64,000 nucleotides of DNA from JAJZEO01 sp964350315 (GTDB lineage: Bacteria; Chlamydiota; Chlamydiia; Chlamydiales; 2-12-FULL-49-11): assembly GCA_964350315.1 (NCBI GenBank), contig CAYGJD010000004.1, positions 73,805-137,804 on the forward strand, read 5' to 3'. Positions 53,646-61,789 of this stretch are shown piece after piece. Position 1 is the stretch's first letter. Each line of letters begins with the position of its first letter. The notes under the pieces were generated by a model. It was not told the DNA's origin. It saw nothing but the letters and a program-made list of their open reading frames with translations, and ran no database searches. The position numbers and the translations under genes were made by a program.

Positions 53646-55016
53646 ATGACTCAGATACATGAACATTGGGCCTCACGCGTCGGATTTATTATGGCTACAG
53701 CAGGATCAGCTGTTGGCCTCGGTTCCCTATGGCGCTTTCCTTATATGGCGGGGGCAAACGGTGGTGGAGCTTTTATCATGCTCTACCTAATCTTTACATT
53801 TTTTATTGGACTTCCTGTTTTTTTCGCAGAAATTGTAATTGGACGAAACTCACAAAAAAGCGCAGTGCTCGCCTATACAGAGCTATCCAATGGATCTCAA
53901 AATTGGCGTATTTTAGGCTGGATCAATGTTTTTGCAAGCTTGTTAATCTTATCTGTATATTGCGTAATCGCAGGATGGGCTTTGAGCTACACTCTTATGT
54001 CTTTGAATCAATTTACCCTTGGAAAGACCGCAGCAGAGATCAGCGCCGTTTTTGACACCCTTTTCACCTCTCCCGGGATTAATTTATTTTGGTTTACACT
54101 CTATTTACTTATTAACGTAGGAATCGTAATAAGTGGCGTTCGAAAAGGAATTGAATACTGGTCAAAAATTTTAATGCCAGCCCTATTTACCATCTTAATC
54201 GCCCTTTTTGTCTACGCAACAACCCTTCCAGGATTTGGACAAGCAGTCAGATTTATTTTTGTCCCCCATTGGGAAACTCTTACTGCTAACAGCGTTCTAA
54301 ACGCTCTTGGAATGGCATTCTTCACATTGAGTGTAGGATTTGGAATTATTGTAACTTACGGAAGTTACATGCAAAAAGAAGAAGACATTCCTAAAAACGG
54401 AATAATCATCACTTGCATGACTGTGTTTGTCTCTTTGATTGCTGCATTAACAATTTTTCCTATCGTATTTAGCTTTGGATTACCTCCGCAAGAAGGCCCT
54501 GGATTGCTCTTTAAAACACTTCCAGTATTATTTGCTAAGATGCCAGCCTCTCTTCTAATTTCAACAGTGTTCTTCGCTCTTGTTTTATTTGCGGCTATCA
54601 CATCTAGCATCTCTCTTCTTGAAGTTCTCGTTGCAAACGCGATGGAAATCTGGGGAATCACTAGAAAAAAAGCAGCCTATTTTGCCGCTCTACTAGTTCT
54701 TATTATTGGTGTTCCTAGCGCATTGGCTGGATCGAAATGGCTCTTTCCAAACTGGGAAGCTGTCTACGGACGAAATTTCTTTGATACTATAGACTATCTT
54801 GTATCAAGCTGGCTCACCCCAATTGGTGGCTTATTCACGACTATTTTTGTTGGTTGGTTTTGGAAAAAAAGATTTCCTCTCGCCGAATTTGGCGCTGGCA
54901 CAACATGGAAATGGATCGTTAAGCCTTGGTTTTATTGTGTAAAATATATTGCGCCAATTGCTGTAATCATTATTATCTTACAACAAGCAGGCCTTCTCAC
55001 ATTCATCAAAAAATAA
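53646..55016 (+). CDS. Sodium:neurotransmitter/amino-acid symporter (NSS family), copy C
   Basis: A 456-residue LeuT-fold symporter that starts IHEHWASRVGFIMATAGS with GSAVGLGSLWRFPYMAGANG in TM1. It is more distant from copies A and B than they are from each other (WRFP instead of WKFP, ANG instead of QNG). A possible promoter TTCACA-17-TATGAT precedes it. It is followed 11 bases later by htpG, so the two may be co-transcribed. Confidence 0.92.
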   Translation: MTQIHEHWASRVGFIMATAGSAVGLGSLWRFPYMAGANGGGAFIMLYLIFTFFIGLPVFFAEIVIGRNSQKSAVLAYTELSNGSQNWRILGWINVFASLLILSVYCVIAGWALSYTLMSLNQFTLGKTAAEISAVFDTLFTSPGINLFWFTLYLLINVGIVISGVRKGIEYWSKILMPALFTILIALFVYATTLPGFGQAVRFIFVPHWETLTANSVLNALGMAFFTLSVGFGIIVTYGSYMQKEEDIPKNGIIITCMTVFVSLIAALTIFPIVFSFGLPPQEGPGLLFKTLPVLFAKMPASLLISTVFFALVLFAAITSSISLLEVLVANAMEIWGITRKKAAYFAALLVLIIGVPSALAGSKWLFPNWEAVYGRNFFDTIDYLVSSWLTPIGGLFTTIFVGWFWKKRFPLAEFGAGTTWKWIVKPWFYCVKYIAPIAVIIIILQQAGLLTFIKK

Positions 55017-55027
55017 AGGAGTAGAAA

Positions 55028-56944
55028 TTGGCTGAAGGAAAACTAAAAATTCACAGCGAAAATCTTTTACCCATCATCAAAAAATGGCTCTATTCAGACC
55101 GTGACATTTTTCTTCGCGAACTCGTTTCAAACTCTTGTGACGCCCTTTCTAAACTCGCTTTATTAAAAAACTCTGAAAACATCGAAGTTGACGAAGATGC
55201 CTTCCGAATCGAAATAAAACTCAATGTGGAAGAAAAGACATTAACGATCAGCGACAATGGAATCGGCATGAGTGCCGCAGAAGTTGAAGAGTACATCTGT
55301 CAGCTAGCATTTTCTGGCGCTGAAGCATTCATGGAAAAATACAAGTCCAATGAAACAAAAGACGCCTTTATTGGGCATTTTGGACTCGGCTTTTATTCTG
55401 CATTCATGGTCAGTGATGACGTTCAAATTGACACCAAATCGTACCGTACAGAAGAAAAAGCTGCACACTGGCAAAGCGATGGATCGACAACTTACGACTT
55501 AAGTGAAAGCCAAAAGCAAGATCGAGGAACTGACATTGTTTTAAAGATCAATGATGCTGAATTTCTTGATGCTGCAAAACTTACTTCAATTTTGAAGAGA
55601 TACTGCGGATTCCTTCCTTACCCAATTTATTTCAACGAAACGAGAATAAACGGCAACGAACCTCTCTGGATCAAGAATCCAAGCGAATGCACAGAGGAAG
55701 AATATCTTGCTTTCTACAAATTACTCTATCCTATGGAACAAGATCCTATCTTCTGGATCCACTTAAACATCGACCACCCTTTTAATCTTCAGGGAATTCT
55801 TTACTTTCCTAAGATTACCCCAAGATTTGATTTTTCTAAATCTCACATGAAACTCTATTCAAACCGAGTCTTTGTTTCTGAGAATGTAGAAGGTTTATTT
55901 CCCGACTTCTTAAGTGTATTGCGTGGAACTATCGACAGCTCTGACATCCCGCTAAACGTATCGCGAAGCTATCTGCAAATGGACAGCACTGTGAGAAGAC
56001 TTGCAACACACATTGCAAAGAAAGTCTCTGACAAATTGAGCTCCTTTTATAAGAGCGACAAAGAGAAATTCGAGACTTCTTGGACAGACATGGAGACTAT
56101 CATTAAACTTGGAATGCTACACGACGACAAGTTTTATGAAAGAGCCAAGTCGTTTCTTATTTGGAAAAACACAGAAAACACCTGGCAGACAGTTGAGGAT
56201 TACGCACAAAAGCATAGCGAAAAGTATGATGGAAAAGTCTTTTATACTGCAAGCGATGGCAACCACTCTCTATTCCTTGATCTATACAAAGAAAAAGGGA
56301 TTGAAGTCATTCTCGCTGGTGGATCTCTTGATACGGCAATCTTTAACAACATCGAGACAAAAAGCGATGGGAAGATCAAATTCCAACGAATCGATGGCGG
56401 AATTGACGATGTCATTATAGATTCTGAAAAGACTCAAGACATTCTAGAAAGCGACGGTCGATCTCAAGCTGCTCACCTTGCAGAAGAGATTAAAAACGAT
56501 CTTGGCATTAATGGCATTGAAGTAGAAGCAAGATCTCTTGCAACTGAATCTCTTCCTGGTTTTGTAATGATCGATGAGAGCTCAAGACGGATGAGAGAAT
56601 ATCTAACGATGACGCAAAAAGAGATGCCTATGGACATCTTTGGGAAACACACGTTTGTTGTGAACACTAACAGTAAATTGATTGAGAGACTTGCACAGAT
56701 TCGCAAGACAGATCCTGACCTTGCCAAGCTTATTGCACTACAAGTGTATAACACATCTCTTCTAGCGCAGAAGGAACTCCATCCTGATGCTGTTGCTGAG
56801 TATGTAAAGCAGACAAACCAAGCGATCGAGAGACTTGCTTGTGGATTTGAAACATCGAATGTAGATGCAGATTCCGCTGTAAATGTAGATGCCGTTGTTA
56901 GTGAAAAAGAAGAAGCTTGTTCTATCGAACAAGCCTCAGAATGA
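55028..56944 (+). CDS. htpG: Molecular chaperone HtpG (Hsp90)
   Basis: A 638-residue Hsp90. The GHKL ATPase domain is visible in IFLRELVSNSCDALSKL, ISDNGIGM and GHFGLGFYSAFMV, followed by the middle and dimerisation domains. The last 35 residues are acidic and repetitive in Val/Asp/Ala (DVDADSAVNVDAVV), not the eukaryotic MEEVD. It starts at TTG with AAGGAG upstream. No CIRCE element is seen nearby. It is an addition relative to the Chlamydia nqrF-yajC neighbourhood. Confidence 0.96.
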   Translation: MAEGKLKIHSENLLPIIKKWLYSDRDIFLRELVSNSCDALSKLALLKNSENIEVDEDAFRIEIKLNVEEKTLTISDNGIGMSAAEVEEYICQLAFSGAEAFMEKYKSNETKDAFIGHFGLGFYSAFMVSDDVQIDTKSYRTEEKAAHWQSDGSTTYDLSESQKQDRGTDIVLKINDAEFLDAAKLTSILKRYCGFLPYPIYFNETRINGNEPLWIKNPSECTEEEYLAFYKLLYPMEQDPIFWIHLNIDHPFNLQGILYFPKITPRFDFSKSHMKLYSNRVFVSENVEGLFPDFLSVLRGTIDSSDIPLNVSRSYLQMDSTVRRLATHIAKKVSDKLSSFYKSDKEKFETSWTDMETIIKLGMLHDDKFYERAKSFLIWKNTENTWQTVEDYAQKHSEKYDGKVFYTASDGNHSLFLDLYKEKGIEVILAGGSLDTAIFNNIETKSDGKIKFQRIDGGIDDVIIDSEKTQDILESDGRSQAAHLAEEIKNDLGINGIEVEARSLATESLPGFVMIDESSRRMREYLTMTQKEMPMDIFGKHTFVVNTNSKLIERLAQIRKTDPDLAKLIALQVYNTSLLAQKELHPDAVAEYVKQTNQAIERLACGFETSNVDADSAVNVDAVVSEKEEACSIEQASE

Positions 56945-56976
56945 TTTAAAATCAATTTGCAACAAAGCCTTAAGAA

Positions 56977-57420
56977 TCAAGCAGCATCATCTACCCTTGC
57001 TTCCTCATCTTTCTTTTTAAGAAAGTAAGAAGGATCAATAGATGGTGCGCTTTGTGATGATTGCTCTTGAAAAGCGACCCCACTTGCTTCTAACATGTAC
57101 TTATTCAGCACCATATCAAAAGCCTTTTTTGATGCTCCTGCTATTCTACCCGAAACATATTTCTTTGGTTTAGCGTAAGCTTTGCAACCTGCTCTTTTCC
57201 ACGTACGAAAATCACTTGCCATCTGATCAATCCGTATATGGAACTTCTCCTGAAATTGCACGGCATCATCCTTTTGGAAATGTTCGTGCTGACCCATCAC
57301 CATATAAAGAGAATGTTTCACTGTTCTCTCATGCTTGGTGAGCTCGCGCTTAAGGTCCTCAGGAGTAACTTCATACAACTTGGTATGAAAATCTCTCATG
57401 AAGTCGGCTATATACAACAT
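56977..57420 (-). CDS. Small basic protein of unknown function
   Basis: A 147-residue protein, helical and rich in Lys/His in the first two thirds (KHERTVKHSLYMVMGQHEHF), with a basic patch (RAGCKAYAKPKKYVSGRIAG) and an acidic tail. No signal peptide, membrane segment or family recognised. Only 33 bases separate its end from htpG (convergent). The 230 bases upstream contain the yajC terminator and no other feature. Confidence 0.55.
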   Translation of the reverse strand: MLYIADFMRDFHTKLYEVTPEDLKRELTKHERTVKHSLYMVMGQHEHFQKDDAVQFQEKFHIRIDQMASDFRTWKRAGCKAYAKPKKYVSGRIAGASKKAFDMVLNKYMLEASGVAFQEQSSQSAPSIDPSYFLKKKDEEARVDDAA

Positions 57421-57580
57421 AAAGGTAACTATCCTTATATCAATGCGTTAATCACTCGGTTGATAGGCCCTTTCTTCAAGATGGGCAAAATTCAACACGG
57501 GGTCGAGGGTTCTTATTTAAAACCTCTCTTATTATCCCTCATAATAAACTTTTATTAAGAAATCAATAATTAACTATTGA

Positions 57581-57613
57581 AATAGAAAAGCGACTCATAA
57601 TTATAAGCCGCTT
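57581..57613 (-). terminator. Terminator downstream of yajC
   Basis: On the minus strand AAGCGGCTTATAA (57613-57601) pairs with TTATGAGTCGCTT (57600-57588), 13 potential pairs including two G-U pairs that exist only in the minus-strand RNA. A T-rich tail (TTCTATT) follows. It lies 38 bases past the yajC stop. The arms abut with no spare loop, so the effective loop takes the central AU bases. Confidence 0.65.
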
Positions 57614-57650
57614 AATGTCGAATAAATTTTATCAAGTATCCCAGATGGGG

Positions 57651-57974
57651 CTACTTTACAGCAGGCTCGCCTTGCTCAACTTCAGTAATAGCTGCAGCTA
57701 TCATTTCCATTTTTGATCCATCAATGTGCTTTAGGATGACTGTTTTTTCACGAACCTCATCAACTGTAGCTCTAATTCCCATAGCAATAACGCGATCGCC
57801 CTTCTTCAGATTTTCTCTTAAAGACTGTAATCTTTTTTTTCTTTTTTGTTCTGGTCTGTATAGAATAAAGTAGGAAAATACAATAAAGATACCGATCATA
57901 ATTAAAGATTGGTACATACTTCCATCTTTACCGGCAGCTGCGGCAGCTGCAAGAATTTGTGGCGCTTGTGGCAT
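57651..57974 (-). CDS. yajC: Preprotein translocase subunit YajC
   Basis: A 107-residue protein with one TM segment (about 22-40, LIMIGIFIVFSYFILY) followed by the conserved RPEQKRKKRLQ and then KKGDRVIAMGIRATV. It is an accessory to SecDF in protein export. Adjacent to rlmD as in Chlamydia. Confidence 0.93.
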   Translation of the reverse strand: MPQAPQILAAAAAAGKDGSMYQSLIMIGIFIVFSYFILYRPEQKRKKRLQSLRENLKKGDRVIAMGIRATVDEVREKTVILKHIDGSKMEMIAAAITEVEQGEPAVK

Positions 57975-58034
57975 AGCTTTGATCCTTATGTTTGACTAAT
58001 TGCCATTAATGATACCCTAAAAAGGCTATCTTCG

Positions 58035-59387
58035 TCAAGTTACCCTCGTCAAAACTATTATATTCTCTATATGAATAGTATGAGGAAATTGATCATAAGG
58101 CTGTATAGATTCAATTTTATAATTAGACAAATTAGCAACATCGGTTGCTTGGGTTGCTGGATTGCATGAAACATAAATAATTGTTCGTGGTGCAAGCCGT
58201 TCTATATCTTCAAGCCCCTGATTTGTTAAACCACACCTTGGGGGGTCTACAATCACAGTGTCTGGATTGAAAAAATCTCTTGTTTCGATTAAAAAGTTGG
58301 TTGCATCCTGGCAAAAAACTTGGATGTTTTCAAAGCCACTCTCCTCTATCACCTCTTTTGCATCACAAATAGCATGAGGATTGAGCTCTACGCCAATTAC
58401 CTGCTGAACGTGTGGTGCAAGTAAGATACCAATTGTTCCAATCCCACAGTAAAGATCGAGCACTTTCTTTCCCCCGCGCGTCTTCACAATTTCGATAAGA
58501 TCTAAGAACATACGCTCAGCCATTTTTGTGTTTGGCTGAAAAAAAGCTCTTGGTGAGATCGAGAATTTTTGGTCCAAGACGATTTCTTCCATGCTTGACG
58601 GGCCTGCCAAATGCATTTCACTAAAAGTCGTCTCTTTCCCCTTTTCTGTGTGTTGTATAACTAGAAAAACCGCTGTTTTTTCATCAATTTGTGCAGCTTT
58701 GACAAAATTATTGAGCTGGGTTTTGCTTAAAGAATACGTTGATGCTCCAATAAGTGTCAAAAAGACCATTTTTGCATCAGTATTTTGCCCCCATCGCATG
58801 GTTAGGGTTCTAAGAGCCCCCTCGCCAGTTCCAGGATAAAATGCATCCAAACCGGAGCCATCCCACCAAACTCGAACATTTTCAAGAACCTGAGTCATCC
58901 AAGTTGGAGCAATATGACACTCATGTATATTCTCAACACGAAATCGCCCGTTTGATCTCATCAAGCCAAGAAATTTCTCCCCTTCTTTACTTTGCGAAAA
59001 AGAGAATTCCATCTTATTTCGGTAGTGCCACGGATCGCTGCAACCAATGACATCATTTACTGTCTCACTAGGAAAAAGCGCTGCAATAGCCCCTTTTTTT
59101 TCGGCAAGCTGGCTTTGATAGGCGATTTGTTGCCACTTACAACCACCGCACACGCCGCTATGCTTACATCTTGCCTCTTGGCGATCAGCTGAGGGTGAAA
59201 TCAACTCCAAAACCTGAGTCTGGTGTCTTTTTCGCACTCTTTTTAAAAGCTTTGCTAGGATGACATCACCTCTGACCGCTCCAATAACCTCAACAGGTTT
59301 TGGGGAATTGGCAACGCCATGACCTTTTTTTGAATATCCAGCAATCGTTACTGTGATTTCATTCAACTTTACTTGCTCATCATTCAT
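58035..59387 (-). CDS. rlmD: 23S rRNA (uracil-5-)-methyltransferase, RlmD/RumA family
   Basis: The protein has about 450 residues (ATG at 59387; a TTG two codons upstream is possible). It has a short N-terminal TRAM-like domain, a Fe-S cluster motif CKHSGVCGGCKWQQ, the SAM-binding VLDLYCGIGTIGILLA, and the catalytic motif YVSCNPAT preceded by VDPPRCGL. It methylates U in 23S rRNA. Which position (1939 or 747) cannot be decided by eye. It sits between yajC and hctA, the order of C. trachomatis. Confidence 0.93.
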   Translation of the reverse strand: MNDEQVKLNEITVTIAGYSKKGHGVANSPKPVEVIGAVRGDVILAKLLKRVRKRHQTQVLELISPSADRQEARCKHSGVCGGCKWQQIAYQSQLAEKKGAIAALFPSETVNDVIGCSDPWHYRNKMEFSFSQSKEGEKFLGLMRSNGRFRVENIHECHIAPTWMTQVLENVRVWWDGSGLDAFYPGTGEGALRTLTMRWGQNTDAKMVFLTLIGASTYSLSKTQLNNFVKAAQIDEKTAVFLVIQHTEKGKETTFSEMHLAGPSSMEEIVLDQKFSISPRAFFQPNTKMAERMFLDLIEIVKTRGGKKVLDLYCGIGTIGILLAPHVQQVIGVELNPHAICDAKEVIEESGFENIQVFCQDATNFLIETRDFFNPDTVIVDPPRCGLTNQGLEDIERLAPRTIIYVSCNPATQATDVANLSNYKIESIQPYDQFPHTIHIENIIVLTRVT

Positions 59388-59476
59388 AGACAATAAGCAT
59401 ACTTTATCCCTTTCTTAATTTCAACAATCCTTAACAGGCCAATCCAGCTAAAAAAGGGATTTTCTAGTCACTTTTA

Positions 59477-59680
59477 CTAACGCGCTTTCTTAGGAGCATT
59501 CTTTTTCTTCTCTTGAAGAAGAGAAAGACGTCTCCATTCTTTAGCTAATTTAGAAAGTTCTACCGTTTTCGTGCGAATCCGCTGTGCAGCTGTCTTGTTT
59601 CCCTTCAATGCTTTAGGTACATCTTTAAGCACATTTTCCATTATGTCGACTAAATTGTCTGTTGTCTTGTGGTAGCTCAT
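59477..59680 (-). CDS. hctA: Hc1-like histone H1 homologue, core only
   Basis: A 67-residue basic protein. Residues 26-50 (KGNKTAAQRIRTKTVELSKL and following) closely match the conserved N-terminal core of chlamydial Hc1, which condenses the nucleoid in elementary bodies. The long Lys/Ala/Pro-rich tail that makes up about half of Hc1 in C. trachomatis is missing; only EKKKNAPKKAR remains. The ATG at 59680 is supported by AAGGAG about 9 bases upstream; a longer frame upstream is not supported. The location next to rlmD matches hctA in Chlamydia. Confidence 0.78.
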   Translation of the reverse strand: MSYHKTTDNLVDIMENVLKDVPKALKGNKTAAQRIRTKTVELSKLAKEWRRLSLLQEKKKNAPKKAR

Positions 59681-59711
59681 GCCGCATGTCTCCTTGCTTT
59701 TTTTGCATACG

Positions 59712-59740
59712 TTGCCCATACTCCATAGAAGTTCTATAGA
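59712..59740 (+). promoter_or_regulatory. Possible promoter with palindrome in the hctA / aminotransferase gap
   Basis: On the plus strand TTGCCC (59712-59717) and TATAGA (59735-59740) are 17 bases apart, pointing to the 59767 gene. A perfect palindrome ATAGAA-G-TTCTAT (59725-59737) overlaps the -10. On the minus strand TTGCGA with TATGGA at 18 bases could serve hctA and overlaps the same palindrome. A shared operator is possible; confidence is low. Confidence 0.3.
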
Positions 59741-59766
59741 TTTTTTCGCAAGGTTTTTCGGATTCA

Positions 59767-60558
59767 ATGATTTCTTACAATAACGGGATTTACTGCCAAA
59801 ATGAGCAAATGTTGATCCCAATTTCAGACCCCGGTTTCATGCGTTCTCAGGCAGCATATGAGGCAATTCGTGTCTACGAAGGGCAACTTTTTGACTTTCA
59901 AGGACACTACGATCGCTTCCTCTTTTCAATTAAAGAGTTGATGCTTCCGGGGCTAAAAGTTGACCTGAAAAAAATTTGCGAGAGTTTGTCGATTAAAAAT
60001 CAAAATGTACCTTCTCTTTTGCGCATTTATCAAACAGCTGGAATTGATCAAAAAGGTGCGACATACGTTTTAGCAGAACCTCTTGACACTCAATACAAAA
60101 AAACCTCAAAGATTTGCACTTTTCCCAATTTTCGCACTCACCCACTGATCAAAGCAACCCATTACGCACCGGCTCTTTCAGCAAATACTCTAGCGATGCA
60201 ACAAGGGTTTGACGAAACTTTATTTGTTTCTGAAAAAGGCGATCTTCTAGAACTCTCCTTTTCAAATTTCTTTGCGATCAAAGACGATCTCCTTCTGACA
60301 CCCGAAAAAGATGTCCTTCCAGGAATTACAAGAAAACACCTCTTAAAACTTGCCTCTAGTGTTGGCCTCATACCAACTGAAAGAGTCTTAAATATTCGAG
60401 AACTTCCATCCTTCGATGAAGTTTTTCACTCCAATACAACTAAAGAAATTGTCCCCATAACACAAATCAACGACATCATCTACCCTTGTCATAAAAAAAC
60501 TTTAACTTTACACGAAGCTTTCAAAAAGACCCTGACAACCAATTCTTTGAGATTCTAA
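59767..60558 (+). CDS. Class IV aminotransferase / aminodeoxychorismate lyase-like PLP enzyme
   Basis: A 263-residue fold-type IV PLP enzyme. Features are ISDPGFMRSQAAYEAIRVYEG near the start, the PLP lysine at about K129 in HPLIKATHYAP, the Glu in GDLLELSFSNFF (E162) contacting the pyridine nitrogen, and DVLPGITRKHLL. The family includes PabC (folate), branched-chain and D-amino acid aminotransferases, and the sequence alone does not decide. It is divergent from hctA. Confidence 0.8.
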   Translation: MISYNNGIYCQNEQMLIPISDPGFMRSQAAYEAIRVYEGQLFDFQGHYDRFLFSIKELMLPGLKVDLKKICESLSIKNQNVPSLLRIYQTAGIDQKGATYVLAEPLDTQYKKTSKICTFPNFRTHPLIKATHYAPALSANTLAMQQGFDETLFVSEKGDLLELSFSNFFAIKDDLLLTPEKDVLPGITRKHLLKLASSVGLIPTERVLNIRELPSFDEVFHSNTTKEIVPITQINDIIYPCHKKTLTLHEAFKKTLTTNSLRF

Positions 60559-60563
60559 TAAAA

Positions 60564-60606
60564 CCTCTTATTTGTGATAATCTATAAAGATTTAATAAAT
60601 AAGAGG
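60564..60606 (+). promoter_or_regulatory. Hairpin that would hide the ribosome site of the 60614 gene
   Basis: CCTCTTATTT (60564-60573) is perfectly complementary to AAATAAGAGG (60597-60606). Inside the loop AATCT (60579-60583) can pair with AGATT (60588-60592). The right arm contains the presumed Shine-Dalgarno AAGAGG, 7 bases before the ATG at 60614, so folding would block translation. There is no T-run after it, which argues against a simple terminator. It would act as an RNA thermometer or a target for another regulator. Confidence 0.45.
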
Positions 60607-60613
60607 CTTCTAA

Positions 60614-61603
60614 ATGGAAATTTTTTCTTTACCACAACTCTTTGCAGCACCTGCTGCTGTCGAGGCTAATCCCTCAGCAAAAAAATCAAGTGATGATGGA
60701 CTTTGCACGCGCATTCTCAATGCCATTAAATCTGCTCTTGCATTTTTTGTCAGCTGCTTGACCTGCGGTAAAGTGAAAGTCTTTGAAGCAAAACCGCAAA
60801 ATCCAGCCAAACCTCTACCTCCTCCACCACAAGCTAAATCCCCTCTCGAAAATCAAATTGAAGCTGCAGCAAAAGCAGCCAAAATTGATGATAAAAAATC
60901 TGGCCACGAATTACTGGCTTTCATTTTTCTTATCGAAATACTTGAAAAAGTTTGCGCACCTGGTGAGCATCTTCAAATTAGCTCAAGTGAAGATCATGTC
61001 CTTACACTCACTCTTCCTAAATCATTAACCCCTCTAACCCCTATGATCCTTCAAGTTGCGAATCGTTTAGAAGAGGAATATTTGAGTATTTTTGACCAAC
61101 ATGTTGAAAAACTAGTTAAGGTTGAAGAAGGTCACATTGGATCTTCAATCAATTTCATTTTCAGAGCAAGAAAAGCATCAACTCTTACAGTAAATGCCCC
61201 TAAATATCGGCCAAGACTATCTTTCAGAATTTTTACCGAATTGACCGACAAGCGATTAAACTTCAGCTCCTTACGCGAGGTTAGCATAAGTTCTAGAAAC
61301 AGCCATTTGATTGCGGCCTCTATCATTTATGACACCATCAATAGTTATAGAATCCCTACGAAAGGAATAATGAAGGCGGATAAATTACAAGACGGCACTC
61401 TTGGTCTATTCTTAGAGCCTGAACGGAAGCTTGATCATGAAACTTCAATTGAATTTGAGTTTTCTAAAAAGCTGCTAAAATACACATGGCAAGCTTTAAT
61501 GGAAACTCTAGCTCCACTCGATGAAACTGCACAGATTGCCTTCTCATACGATGAGCATAGAAATGCACTTATTCTCGATCAATCTAGGCTTACAACAAGA
61601 TAA
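60614..61603 (+). CDS. Tandem family protein 1 (N-terminal Cys/hydrophobic segment)
   Basis: A 329-residue member of a local tandem family. Residues about 31-57 form the shared segment LCTRILNAIKSALAFFVSCL then TCGKVKVFE, an amphipathic-to-hydrophobic stretch with Cys residues, followed by a proline-rich linker (PLPPPPQAKSP, about 68-78) and a globular domain. That domain has the conserved element EILEKVCAPGEHLQI and ends DEHRNALILDQSRLTTR. No signal peptide. The linker DNA is identical to copy 2 over 65 bases (60794-60858). The Cys-rich hydrophobic patch could bind membranes or be lipidated in a host. Function unknown. Confidence 0.75.
   Translation: MEIFSLPQLFAAPAAVEANPSAKKSSDDGLCTRILNAIKSALAFFVSCLTCGKVKVFEAKPQNPAKPLPPPPQAKSPLENQIEAAAKAAKIDDKKSGHELLAFIFLIEILEKVCAPGEHLQISSSEDHVLTLTLPKSLTPLTPMILQVANRLEEEYLSIFDQHVEKLVKVEEGHIGSSINFIFRARKASTLTVNAPKYRPRLSFRIFTELTDKRLNFSSLREVSISSRNSHLIAASIIYDTINSYRIPTKGIMKADKLQDGTLGLFLEPERKLDHETSIEFEFSKKLLKYTWQALMETLAPLDETAQIAFSYDEHRNALILDQSRLTTR
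60794..60858 (+). repeat. 65-base direct repeat, copy 1 (copy 2 at 61795-61859)
   Basis: The proline-linker coding DNA of family genes 1 and 2 is identical over these 65 bases, although the flanking coding sequence is diverged. The boundary mismatches are at 60793/61794 and 60859/61860. This patch of identity inside diverged genes suggests gene conversion. Confidence 0.8.
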
Positions 61604-61789
61604 TAGGGATTATTATGGATATTTCTTCACTTTCAACACTTTTCACAGCACCTGCAATTTCCGATGCTAAGCCTGCAGAAAAAAAAGGTAACGACGATAG
61701 CATTTGCACGCGCATTCTAAATGCCGTTAAATCTGCTCTTGCATTTTTTGTGAGCTGCTTGACATGCGGCAAAGTGAAAGTCTTTGAAG
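61540..61789 (+). repeat. 250-base perfect direct repeat, copy 1
   Basis: 61540-61789 is identical to 62571-62820, offset 1031 bases. It spans the last codons of gene 1, the 11-base intergenic sequence and the first 58 codons of gene 2. The flanking mismatches are at 61539 (C versus T) and 61790 (C versus G). Confidence 0.93.

Noticed and set aside
53664..54060. Overlapping plus-strand frame inside NSS copy C
   Set aside because: It is out of frame with the conserved LeuT-fold protein, has odd composition rich in Arg/Trp/Cys and no homology I recognise; a shadow frame.
57470..57530. tRNA-like wording (GGGGTCGAGGGTTC) in the gap before yajC
   Set aside because: No acceptor stem, anticodon arm or correct T-loop (GGTTCGAATCC) can be formed; it does not fold as a tRNA on either strand.
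59681..59821. 47-residue N-terminal extension of the Hc1-like protein
   Set aside because: It overlaps the divergent aminotransferase start, has Cys-rich composition unlike Hc1, and the strong ribosome site supports the ATG at 59680.
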